From: a virus
Virus record (IMG/VR): IMGVR_UViG_3300025133_000040
Coordinates: 1 to 64,000 of that record
DNA: 64,000 nt
Direction: 5' to 3' (one strand)
Within the stretch, counting starts at the first letter, position 1, and each line of letters starts with the position of its first letter. The translations under genes were made by a program, and so were the position numbers. A model generated the notes under the pieces. It made no database searches. It was not told where the DNA came from and saw only the letters and a program-made list of their open reading frames with translations. Positions 53,553 through 60,696 of this stretch are shown piece by piece.

Positions 53553-53562
53553 ATTATACACC
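53553..53562 (-). promoter_or_regulatory. GGTGTATAAT motif starting the RNA leader
   Basis: On the - strand GGTGTATAAT (53562-53553); the TAA stop of the dCMP deaminase gene lies within TATAAT. No -35 box at the usual distance. Confidence 0.55.
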
Positions 53563-54150
53563 TGGAAAAGTCATCTCTCGGAATAACATTTTCCCAAATG
53601 CTAAGTGTTTAAATATTTCCATAAAAACTACGTAATCTTCTGTCTCTGCGGCCTTATGTGGGCGTCCAGCGTGTATCACCTCCACAACACCGGCCTGTCT
53701 CATAAGCATTGTACAGTATTCACAGGTAAGGTTGGTGACATACACCTTGGAGCCCTTAAGGGATGTTCCATTGTAGGCAGCGTTGCAGATACCGTTAGCT
53801 TCTGAGTGTACCATCCACTCATACTTAGCCTTGAGCCTACCTGTTTCATCTCTCATGTTAGGTAAAACAGAATCGTCGAAATCCCTGGGGAAACCATTGT
53901 AACCAGTGACTAGCTCTTTGTTATCCCTTACGAAGACACAGCCAACTTTTGTTTGAGCGTCATGGCTACGCTTAGCAACGTCAAAGGCCCTACCCATAAA
54001 GAAAGTGTCCCAGCAGGGCCTCTCGTGGGGGACTTGAAATTCCTTGTATTCCTCAAGGCGTTTTCTAGCTGCGGAGGATAGCTTAGGAGGTCTGCTAACA
54101 GCCCTGCCTTGCCATACCCCATCTTCTGTATAATATGATTCCCTTGCCAT
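53554..54150 (-). CDS. dCMP deaminase
   Basis: A 198-residue deoxycytidylate deaminase. The zinc site is HSEANGICNAA (about 113-123; His and Glu) and TCEYCTMLM (about 137-145; two Cys). GYNGFPRDF (about 86) matches the substrate loop of the family. It makes dUMP for thymidylate synthase. The N-terminal 45 residues are an addition to the usual length. The ATG lies six bases after TATACT and has no ribosome site, so the message is predicted to be leaderless. Confidence 0.88.
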   Translation of the reverse strand: MARESYYTEDGVWQGRAVSRPPKLSSAARKRLEEYKEFQVPHERPCWDTFFMGRAFDVAKRSHDAQTKVGCVFVRDNKELVTGYNGFPRDFDDSVLPNMRDETGRLKAKYEWMVHSEANGICNAAYNGTSLKGSKVYVTNLTCEYCTMLMRQAGVVEVIHAGRPHKAAETEDYVVFMEIFKHLAFGKMLFREMTFPGV

Positions 54151-54156
54151 GTCTAA

Positions 54157-54184
54157 AGTATAGACTTGGAACCCTTAAAGTCAA
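54157..54184 (-). promoter_or_regulatory. Sigma70-like promoter TTGACT-16-TATACT for dCMP deaminase
   Basis: On the - strand TTGACT (54184-54179), 16 bases, TATACT (54162-54157), then six bases to the ATG. The TGA stop of the DUF1353 gene (54183-54181) lies inside the -35 box. Same hexamers and spacing as at 49252. Confidence 0.7.
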
Positions 54185-54567
54185 GCTTGTTTTTCTCTTC
54201 TGCGGTATTTATTCCAGAACACCCAACCACCCACACGTAGGGCTGCCCAGCAAAGAAATGCTTGGAACTTATTGGCGTGATGGCTGCCAGCGATGGCGCA
54301 CTTATACCAGATACTATCAGCACGATAGCGAGAAACCTTGCCGGTTTCATAAAGATGGTCGTGAACGACTCCAGCGATGTCAACCTTAGACCATCGCACC
54401 ACCCCCCGGCCAAACCAGGGGATGCTGCTATAATCTGTTGTAAAATTCTCTGGAACTATAATGGTTATTCCGTCTACTTTAACAGCCAAGACACGAAGCA
54501 AACGACGCCTGCCGTTGCCTAGTCTTTCTATTCGTAGCGGCCCACTGATAAGTTGTGCTTCTTCCAT
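54181..54567 (-). CDS. DUF1353 family protein
   Basis: A 128-residue protein with the DUF1353 pattern: VPENFTTDYSSIPWFGRG (residues about 38-55), VAGVVHDHLYETGKVSR-like segment (about 64-80; HDxLY), RADSIWYKCAI (about 81-92) and AALRVGGWVFW at the C-terminus. DUF1353 proteins occur in many phages, often near tail or lysis genes; their role is unknown. It lies next to a small membrane protein, so a lysis or envelope role is possible. Confidence 0.7.
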   Translation of the reverse strand: MEEAQLISGPLRIERLGNGRRRLLRVLAVKVDGITIIVPENFTTDYSSIPWFGRGVVRWSKVDIAGVVHDHLYETGKVSRYRADSIWYKCAIAGSHHANKFQAFLCWAALRVGGWVFWNKYRRREKQA

Positions 54568-54569
54568 GG

Positions 54570-54959
54570 TTAGCTAAATACTTGAAAGGCGTTAAGAATT
54601 AGACCAATTACCAAGCCTATAACACTAACAACAGAGGTGATACCTACTACGGTAGCGTACATATTAGAAATTCCTAATGTGTTTTTATCTACCTTATCTT
54701 CAAGCTCACCCATCTCCTGTCTGTAGTTACTTTCTACAGACATTTGAAGCTCATATATTTTCTTGACAAAGTCAACACGAAATGCGTTGAGTGCTTCTTG
54801 AATTTTTACGGCATCTGCTGTTCTAGCTTTGGCTTCTTCACGTACAGTAATATCAATCCTCTCCAACTCTTGGAGGATTAACCTTTTATACTCTACGAAA
54901 TTATCTGCTTTATCGGGCATCGACTTACTTTCGGGTTGCTTATCTGGTTTTCTAGACAT
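54570..54959 (-). CDS. Small membrane protein, XhlA/holin-like layout
   Basis: A 129-residue protein starting at ATG 54959 (the longer frame from 54995 would begin inside the terminator). Residues about 20-95 are charged and helical, probably coiled coil (EYKRLILQELERIDITVRE). Residues about 104-127 form one transmembrane helix (GITSVVSVIGLVIGLILNAF). A cytoplasmic coiled coil with a C-terminal membrane helix is the layout of XhlA-type holin-associated proteins. Together with the DUF1353 gene this could be part of a lysis cassette. No endolysin is recognised in the window. Confidence 0.5.
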   Translation of the reverse strand: MSRKPDKQPESKSMPDKADNFVEYKRLILQELERIDITVREEAKARTADAVKIQEALNAFRVDFVKKIYELQMSVESNYRQEMGELEDKVDKNTLGISNMYATVVGITSVVSVIGLVIGLILNAFQVFS

Positions 54960-54972
54960 AATATCTGCCCAC

Positions 54973-55014
54973 AAAAAAAATATCGGCAGCCTCATATTTC
55001 AGAGACTACCGATA
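54973..55014 (-). terminator. Strong terminator after the isolated virion-like gene
   Basis: A 13-bp stem on the - strand, TATCGGTAGTCTC (55014-55002) with GAGGCTGCCGATA (54993-54981), two G-U pairs, 8-base loop, followed by eight T (54980-54973). The strongest terminator on the - strand. Confidence 0.9.
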
Positions 55015-55020
55015 CCCATA

Positions 55021-55848
55021 TTAACCTACAGTCTTAGCGCTGTAATCATCCTGCTCAGGCAATGGCTTACCTGTACGGTAAACTAGCTCGCCAGGAATGG
55101 CTAAGGTTGGTGCAGCAGCATTGTCAGTACCCATCGTGGATGCGTCGTCCGCAACCGTTGGGGCAGTAGAGAATGTACCGCTGTAGATGTTCCAGTAACC
55201 AGCACGAATGGCTGTAGCTACACGATTGGTTCGCATGTGTTCTAGCTTGTGGATAGAACGACGAACGCCGAAGTCACTTGCGCCAGAGCGAAGGACTGTG
55301 TTAGACTGACCTGCAAGGGTAGTCGTAACCTTACGCATAACATAAGCACCAGCCGTCATCGTGGCAAAATTGCCAGCAGCAGCTCGGTACGCCAAGGTTC
55401 CTTCACCTAGACCGTCACTAGGAAGGTCAGTAGTGAAAGTGTTAGTGGTCTCTGCGGTAACCCGCTGAGGACCATGGTAGATACTATTAGTATCTGACAC
55501 ATTGATAATATCACCAACACTTAGAACGTGGCTTGCCAATGTGTAGACAGAGAAACCGCCAGCGGTTGCAGCAACACTAGTAACAGCCACAGAAGCACCC
55601 CACTGAGCAGAACCAACATTGATGCCGCCAAGTACCAAGGAGCCGTAATGAGGACGACCACGGTCGCCAAAGGGAACGTCGGTCATGCCGATGCTCGTTG
55701 TTCCACCAGTACCTAGACCAGTAGCTCGACCCTTGTTGAGGTCGGTTGTGCTTGCACCTGAGGCTGAGCCTGCGGTGTCATAATAATCGTTGCCTGCGGA
55801 AGGATTTACCAACAGGTAAGGGTCGTAAAGACCGAAATGGCCACCCAT
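55021..55848 (-). CDS. Virion-like protein in an isolated transcription unit
   Basis: A 275-residue protein rich in Gly, Ala, Ser and Thr, with beta-like stretches (GGFSVYTLASHVLSVGD, TMTAGAYVMRKV) and few charged residues, unlike all its enzyme neighbours. It looks like a head decoration, fibre or minor capsid protein. It has its own GGTGTATAAT motif (55929) and a strong terminator (54973-55014), the same arrangement as the major tail gene, so it is probably made late and in quantity. The leader of about 60 bases contains AAGAAAGAG before the ATG. Its place on the opposite strand to all other structural genes is odd. Confidence 0.6.
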   Translation of the reverse strand: MGGHFGLYDPYLLVNPSAGNDYYDTAGSASGASTTDLNKGRATGLGTGGTTSIGMTDVPFGDRGRPHYGSLVLGGINVGSAQWGASVAVTSVAATAGGFSVYTLASHVLSVGDIINVSDTNSIYHGPQRVTAETTNTFTTDLPSDGLGEGTLAYRAAAGNFATMTAGAYVMRKVTTTLAGQSNTVLRSGASDFGVRRSIHKLEHMRTNRVATAIRAGYWNIYSGTFSTAPTVADDASTMGTDNAAAPTLAIPGELVYRTGKPLPEQDDYSAKTVG

Positions 55849-55883
55849 AATACTACTCTTTCTTAAAGTAGTTAATCAAGTTC

Positions 55884-56534
55884 CTAGTGTGTCCTATCTT
55901 TTGAGTTCCTGTTCATACTATTATACACCGCCATTGGCGATTGGAAGTTAATTCCATATATATTAGATGTCTTTACAGTGTCATATTGGTTTGACTTCCA
56001 GATTTTCCCGTTAGTTATGCAGGATACTCCGTACTTTTCCTGCAATTCTAAGGCCCATAGCAGGTTGTCAGAAAAATCGTCAAGAAAATTCCCATTAGAC
56101 GGGTAGAAATACTCAACCCCCAGGTCGCACGCAATAGCCGTCACTTCGTAGATGGTCTTACTATCCATGGCGCGATAGTCTAGCATGACCCTGAGGGTAG
56201 ACCCGTGCTCCTCACACACCTTCCTCTGGGACTCTATATCGTCGGCAACCAGCTCAAGTTTGCGGTTGGCCGTCCATACGGTGGGTATGACCAGATTGAT
56301 GGCGTTGGCCCCTCGCCTAATAGCAGAAAGGGCTGAGTGGCTACGGACAGACGACTCCAGGGTGTTCACTTCTGCCGCAATATCTATATCTTTTTTGACC
56401 ACCTCGCGGAACAAAGGGATAAAAAACGGGCTCGTAAGTACGCTATTGCACCCTAGCTCTATAGACTGGAAGAAGCCCTGTAGGGCATCATCCTCTTTAA
56501 GGTCTCTTCCTTTGATTGTTACTTCCTTATACAC
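55884..56534 (-). CDS. DeoC/aldolase-fold protein lacking catalytic lysine
   Basis: A 216-residue TIM-barrel-like protein resembling deoxyribose-phosphate aldolase: AINLVIPTVWTANRKLELVA (about 79-98), STLRVMLDYRAMDSKTIYEV (about 112-131) and GVEYFYPSNGNFLDD (about 140-154) correspond to DeoC strands 4-6. The Schiff-base Lys of the KTSTGK motif is replaced (PSNGN) and the Asp of the VVIP strand is Asn, so the standard aldolase reaction is not expected. Start GTG overlaps the ClpP gene by eight bases. A phage metabolic gene of changed function is likely. Confidence 0.55.
   Translation of the reverse strand: MYKEVTIKGRDLKEDDALQGFFQSIELGCNSVLTSPFFIPLFREVVKKDIDIAAEVNTLESSVRSHSALSAIRRGANAINLVIPTVWTANRKLELVADDIESQRKVCEEHGSTLRVMLDYRAMDSKTIYEVTAIACDLGVEYFYPSNGNFLDDFSDNLLWALELQEKYGVSCITNGKIWKSNQYDTVKTSNIYGINFQSPMAVYNSMNRNSKDRTH
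55920..55929 (-). promoter_or_regulatory. GGTGTATAAT motif for the isolated virion-like gene
   Basis: On the - strand GGTGTATAAT (55929-55920), inside the last codons of the DeoC-like gene, 72 bases before the ATG at 55848. No -35 box at the usual distance. Confidence 0.55.
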
Positions 56535-57228
56535 TTAGCACTTTCTCCCTAGCCTTGGCTGTAGTCTCATACCCTTCGTCACCGATTACGCCGTCAGCAA
56601 AACCATAATAGACCGCCTCTTTAGCGGTGAGCCACCACTCCTCTTTCAGGTCCATCTTCTTCTGAAGGAACGTCTTAACGGCCTTTTCCCCCATGTTTCT
56701 TTCCTTGAAGTATTCACCACCAACGCACACTCTAACGTAGTTGTCAAGCATAACGTCACAGGTCTTCTTTAGTTGCTCGGCCTCGGTTAGGAACTGCTTA
56801 GAGGTTCCAACCATACCTGCGCTACCATGGTGAATCATAAAAGAACAATTAGGCATCAACAGCCTTGTGTCTGCTGCCTGCATCATAATGCTGCTCATAG
56901 AAACAGCCCAGCCATGAGAGATAGACAGGATGTGGCAGGTAGAATGGGCAATGGCATCGTATATAGCCATCCCGTAGGGCCACTCACCACCAGTACAACA
57001 GAAGTGTACTGTTATGGGTTCACTATCAAAGGCTTCCAGGTATCTCAGATTCTTTATAAAGACATTAGCCACGCTAAAATCTATACCTGATTCTAAGCTT
57101 TCATCGTCGTAAGATTCTGAGTTAACGAATATCTCTTTGGAGTCTATATGAATACCTTGATTGTGCATTACTTCCAGCGCCCCGTGCCTCTGGGGTACTG
57201 TTCTTTTCTTTACACTAGGTATTGCCAT
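56527..57228 (-). CDS. ClpP-like serine protease
   Basis: A 233-residue ClpP/crotonase-fold protease. HFCCTGGEWPYGMAIYDAI (about 75-93) is the oxyanion strand region; HGWAVSMSSIMMQAA (about 104-118) carries the catalytic Ser (near 109), and NCSFMIHHGSAG (about 126-137) the His. It is longer than host ClpP (about 195-200) and lies outside the head module, so an effect on host protein turnover is as likely as prohead maturation. Overlaps the next gene by 14 bases. Confidence 0.78.
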   Translation of the reverse strand: MAIPSVKKRTVPQRHGALEVMHNQGIHIDSKEIFVNSESYDDESLESGIDFSVANVFIKNLRYLEAFDSEPITVHFCCTGGEWPYGMAIYDAIAHSTCHILSISHGWAVSMSSIMMQAADTRLLMPNCSFMIHHGSAGMVGTSKQFLTEAEQLKKTCDVMLDNYVRVCVGGEYFKERNMGEKAVKTFLQKKMDLKEEWWLTAKEAVYYGFADGVIGDEGYETTAKAREKVLSV

Positions 57229-57763
57229 TTTTTACTCCGTCCGTTTCCTTAGTTGTCTCGTCCAACAACCACGGAACAGATGATGGGTCTTGAGCACTGA
57301 GCAAGTCAGTGATGCGCTTACGGCTCCTCTTCTGTTGGTGGGGCTTGGTCTCTAGATTTTTAAAGTGCTCGTCAACTTGCTTGCTAATGCTGCTAAACAC
57401 CTCACTGGGCTTGAATAGCTTACCTACGGCGATTCTCATACGTAAAGGAGACATAACCTCAAAGGACTCGACGCCTAAAGTTTCTGATACAATTTCACAA
57501 ATCGGATAGCTAATATTAAAGGAGGTATGACCCTGCCAAAAATTCATAATATCCATAAGAGCCCTAGGGCCAACGAGAGGTATGACGCCATGGTCACTAA
57601 TTAGAACTCTGTGTTTTTTACCTACAGGGTGAGGCCCATCAAGGGGTTCGCCTTCAAATTCGTCGTCAAGTCTATCGTCTGCGTCTGGGTCATAGTCAAA
57701 CTCTGTGTCGTCAGCAAATGGGCTTGCCCACTTCTCCCAAACGATTAGGTTTTTATTTTTCAT
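57215..57763 (-). CDS. Hypothetical acidic protein between TS and ClpP
   Basis: A 182-residue protein, acidic in the first 50 residues (DDTEFDYDPDADDRLDDEFE) and basic at the end. The middle is mixed alpha/beta. No motif recognised. It overlaps the thymidylate synthase by one base and ClpP by 14, so it is in one transcript with both. Confidence 0.5.
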   Translation of the reverse strand: MKNKNLIVWEKWASPFADDTEFDYDPDADDRLDDEFEGEPLDGPHPVGKKHRVLISDHGVIPLVGPRALMDIMNFWQGHTSFNISYPICEIVSETLGVESFEVMSPLRMRIAVGKLFKPSEVFSSISKQVDEHFKNLETKPHQQKRSRKRITDLLSAQDPSSVPWLLDETTKETDGVKNGNT

Positions 57764-58677
57764 TATACCGCTACCTCTCCGAAGTCAAGTTTAGAGTGAG
57801 GATTATAGTCAATTAGTTCCGTCTTGTCGTGTGTCCAATCAAAGATGCTGAATTGTTTTTCCTCTGGATGCAGCTTCAACTTAGGTAGTTGTCGCGGCTT
57901 CCTCTTTAGCTGTTCCTTCGCAACTTCAATCTGATTCTCATAGATGTGTGCATCACATAGGGTGCCGCTCAGATTTCCAGGCTTAAGCCCCGAGTCCTTA
58001 CATAGTAGCTCCAATAGGAGCCCGTAACTTGCGATGTTGAACGGTACGCCCAGCATCATGTCGCATGAACGCTGCGTCCAGTGTAGGCTTAGTTCGCCAT
58101 CAATGTGTGTTAGTATCCACATAAGGTGGCAGGGCGGTAGGGCCATAGCCTGAATCTGGCTAGGGTTCCACGCACTCACTACTAGTCGTCGGTCGTCAGG
58201 ATTGTTTTCTAGTTTGCTTACCACTTGCTTGAGCTGGTCGATGCCTTTTAACTGGCCGTCACAACCCTCACTATAGACTTCGTTCCATTTGCGCCACTGG
58301 TAGCCATAGATGGGTCCAAGGTCATCCACTCTTTTTTGTATTTTTTTTCTGTTTGGAAACGGGTAGTCAATACCATTATTGATAACATTTAAATCCCCAT
58401 GAACTATCCTGTCAACCTCTACAGGATTGGCCCACTCGTCCCATATCTTACACTTGCGTTTCTGATACCAAGACTTAGAGGTGATACCCCCTATGAACCC
58501 CTCTAGCTCAACAGCCATGGTTCGGAAGGCAAGCTTCTTAGTCGTGCAAGCAGGGAAGCCCTCGTGCATCTCATGTGAGAAGAACTGGTTGGGACATACT
58601 ATGGTCTTACCGGCTCGTGTGTCCTTGGGCTTACCCTTGGACAGGATATTGTCTACAATGTCAAGATACTGCTGCAT
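57763..58677 (-). CDS. thyA: Thymidylate synthase (ThyA type)
   Basis: A 304-residue ThyA. DLGPIYGYQWRKW (about 119-131), RRLVVSAWNPSQI (about 163-175), ALPPCHLMW (Cys about 183, the nucleophile), RSCDMMLGVPFNIASYGL (about 202-219) and DAHIYENQ (about 242) are the folate and dUMP sites. The Asn in PFNIASY, which selects uracil over cytosine, and both Trp of KIWDEW are kept, so it should be a true dUMP methylase and not a dCMP or dUMP hydroxymethylase. Works with dCMP deaminase and RNR. Confidence 0.9.
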   Translation of the reverse strand: MQQYLDIVDNILSKGKPKDTRAGKTIVCPNQFFSHEMHEGFPACTTKKLAFRTMAVELEGFIGGITSKSWYQKRKCKIWDEWANPVEVDRIVHGDLNVINNGIDYPFPNRKKIQKRVDDLGPIYGYQWRKWNEVYSEGCDGQLKGIDQLKQVVSKLENNPDDRRLVVSAWNPSQIQAMALPPCHLMWILTHIDGELSLHWTQRSCDMMLGVPFNIASYGLLLELLCKDSGLKPGNLSGTLCDAHIYENQIEVAKEQLKRKPRQLPKLKLHPEEKQFSIFDWTHDKTELIDYNPHSKLDFGEVAV

Positions 58678-58679
58678 GT

Positions 58680-59150
58680 TTAGTCCTTTGTGTGCTCAGC
58701 GTCGTGAGCAAACTTCTTAAGGGTTGACTGGGCATTGATGACTGGCTGGTGAACCGAAAGGTTCTCAGTATCCTGCCAGCTTACAATTATTTGCCTTACA
58801 AAATCCTTGAGGTCTGGCTGCCCTAAGACAACGTCAACCAACGTCTTATAGATTACCTCGTTGAACTCGCCATTGGTAACATCAGCCACCAACTGCCCAA
58901 GCCTGGAGGCCGTTCTATTCATGTCTTCCTCAGGACACCACACCACATTAATGCGAGCCTGATGTGACCTATCTACATAGAAGGTTACACCGCATATCAT
59001 ATCCTCAGAGCCTAAACTATTTTGCCCTGCCTCTTCTGCTGCCTCACCTTGTTCTTCTATGTATTTCTGCACATTGTACTGCTGAACAACCTCGTCTGTA
59101 GTGGGAACATCGAATCCAAGTAGGTTATTAAAAAATCTTTCCCAAGCCAA
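58680..59150 (-). CDS. Hypothetical protein with TTG start
   Basis: A 156-residue, acidic, mostly helical protein. The start is TTG 59150, with GGGAGAG about five bases before it. A GGTGTATAAC motif lies 18 bases upstream. Not recognised. It begins a transcript that continues into thymidylate synthase two bases after its stop. Confidence 0.55.
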   Translation of the reverse strand: MAWERFFNNLLGFDVPTTDEVVQQYNVQKYIEEQGEAAEEAGQNSLGSEDMICGVTFYVDRSHQARINVVWCPEEDMNRTASRLGQLVADVTNGEFNEVIYKTLVDVVLGQPDLKDFVRQIIVSWQDTENLSVHQPVINAQSTLKKFAHDAEHTKD

Positions 59151-59167
59151 AGTACTCTCCCTTATAT

Positions 59168-59177
59168 GTTATACACC
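59168..59177 (-). promoter_or_regulatory. GGTGTATAAC motif before the 58680-59150 gene
   Basis: On the - strand GGTGTATAAC (59177-59168) in the 34-base gap between two genes; one base different from the other copies. It could start a transcript through thymidylate synthase. Confidence 0.45.
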
Positions 59178-59184
59178 TATAAAA

Positions 59185-59685
59185 CTAGCTAATTGACCAT
59201 AGCTGTAGTAGCTCATCTCGCACTCTTTCTGGGTGTAGCGTGGAGAAATTAATAAAAACCTCGTCCATTATATGGTCCATGTCATACAGGCAGAGGGTGG
59301 CGTTACCGTCACCCCCCGCTGTAATAAGCCTCTTTGGTGGGTTGTCCTCTACGAATCGTTTAAGCTCTTTAACGGATGCGATGTATAGGTCTGTCACCAT
59401 GTGAGCCCAGAAATTAGCGGTGGTTGCACCTAAGCCACTAGGCTTACCTGACTTAGGATTGAAAGTTTCGATTGCTATATTACCACTACGGTTAGCATAA
59501 ATATCGTACTTGACTTCTGTTGTGAAGCCTTTGTCCTTATCTATAGTAGAAGTTATATCAAAGAATTTTCTTTTATTTACTGGTCCCTCATTAAGCTCGG
59601 ACGGGAACCCCGCCTCTTCGTAGAGCTTAAGCACAGCGTTCTCTGCTGTCTTACCGATTGCTAAATCACGAGTCCACGCCGACAT
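59185..59685 (-). CDS. PD-(D/E)XK nuclease-like protein
   Basis: A 166-residue protein with a probable PD-(D/E)XK site: KRKFFDITSTI (residues about 39-49; Asp) and FTTEVKYDIYAN (about 54-65; E-V-K), followed by the strand NIAIETFNP. The alpha-beta-beta-beta arrangement matches small restriction- or resolvase-type nucleases. It overlaps the sigma factor by 20 bases. May act on branched DNA or host DNA. Confidence 0.6.
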   Translation of the reverse strand: MSAWTRDLAIGKTAENAVLKLYEEAGFPSELNEGPVNKRKFFDITSTIDKDKGFTTEVKYDIYANRSGNIAIETFNPKSGKPSGLGATTANFWAHMVTDLYIASVKELKRFVEDNPPKRLITAGGDGNATLCLYDMDHIMDEVFINFSTLHPERVRDELLQLWSIS

Positions 59686-60298
59686 AGGCAGCCAATCCTT
59701 TCATTTTTTCTTTTGCTTTTTTAATAGATAGTCGCACAGCTTCTCTTGTCACCCCTTTTTCACAGGCAATGTCTTGCAATGTCCTATTCTCTATATAGTA
59801 ATTATAGGCACAACTATGCTGCTTGTCAGTTAATTTATCGTCGGAAAGCAAAAATTCAACAAACTCCTTGTTCTCCACGTCTTTTGCTGTCTTTGTGGAG
59901 TCTTCATCTGGGTCAGCAATTATTGAGAGTAGCTCTTGAGAGTCTTCTCCGCTCCCCATTAGTGTGTGCAAGGACTTAACCTGTTTCTTATAGGCTCTTT
60001 TACGTCTAGTTAGGTATCCACACACAGCATACCTTGCCATGGACTTGCGATAGCCTTCTTTGCTGCCTCGCCCGTCAAAGTTCCAATCACTTAACATAAT
60101 TTGCGTAGTAATGTTTGCCATAGCATCGTCGTTGCTTAAAATTTCATTCGATGCTTGGTAGCCAAATTCACTTCTCATTGAAATGACTAAGTATCGTGCA
60201 ATTTTTTGGTATTCATCTAGGCTCAGGTCTACTTGACCTTTCTTATCTTCTTTAAAATTATTACCAACGTAGCCTAGTGTAGCAATGTCAAGATTCAT
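59666..60298 (-). CDS. Second sigma-70-like factor
   Basis: A 210-residue protein with sigma region 4 at the C-terminus: LTDKQHSCAYNYYIENRTLQ, then DIACEKGVTREAVRLSIKKA (about 160-198), a clear -35-type HTH. The middle (FDGRGSKEGYRKSMARYAV, CGYLTRRKRAY; about 74-103) resembles regions 2.3-2.4. Region 2.1-2.2 is hard to see. It is the second sigma factor in the window; each could read one promoter class. Overlaps both neighbours. Confidence 0.7.
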   Translation of the reverse strand: MNLDIATLGYVGNNFKEDKKGQVDLSLDEYQKIARYLVISMRSEFGYQASNEILSNDDAMANITTQIMLSDWNFDGRGSKEGYRKSMARYAVCGYLTRRKRAYKKQVKSLHTLMGSGEDSQELLSIIADPDEDSTKTAKDVENKEFVEFLLSDDKLTDKQHSCAYNYYIENRTLQDIACEKGVTREAVRLSIKKAKEKMKGLAAYVGVDS

Positions 60299-60696
60299 TC
60301 GTTTCTCCCATAAAATAAAGCGTTACCAACCATAATGTCCTGTAAGTCTTGTTTTCCTATGTCCTGTTGTGACACCGTTGCGGTATCAATCAATTGATAG
60401 TTGTACTCGTACTCTTCTTCAACGAGTCCAAAATATATAGCCCAACTAGGGGGGTCGTCCATGTCGTCTATCCACGTAGTTGCATTATCGTCAGATAGAA
60501 CGTCTAATCTTAACCATTTTCCAGTTGGTCTTTTAACAGTCATGTCGGTGTCGTAGTACACCGGGAAGTTGTGCAACCCTTTCGGAAGGTGCATGTCTTT
60601 CAAAGATATGCCCATCTGCAACTCAAGCGCTGCCATTCTAATGGCGTTGTTAATTTCCCCTTTGTTGTCGGGGTGAGTCACAATTGCTATAGTCAT
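60295..60696 (-). CDS. Hypothetical protein
   Basis: A 133-residue protein with an N-terminal strand-helix (IAIVTHPDNKGEINNAIRMA) and an acidic, Trp/Tyr-rich second half (WIDDMDDPPSWAIYFG). Not recognised. It overlaps its neighbours by one to four bases, between a glycosyltransferase and the sigma factor. Confidence 0.5.
   Translation of the reverse strand: MTIAIVTHPDNKGEINNAIRMAALELQMGISLKDMHLPKGLHNFPVYYDTDMTVKRPTGKWLRLDVLSDDNATTWIDDMDDPPSWAIYFGLVEEEYEYNYQLIDTATVSQQDIGKQDLQDIMVGNALFYGRNE

Noticed and set aside
54124-54134. TGTATAATATG on the + strand in the dCMP deaminase gene
   Set aside because: Antisense to coding sequence with no + strand gene to serve and only part of the motif.
56528-56540. 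AGTGTATAAG at the ClpP/DeoC junction as a promoter
   Set aside because: Two mismatches and it contains the start codon of the DeoC-like gene; better explained as coding overlap.
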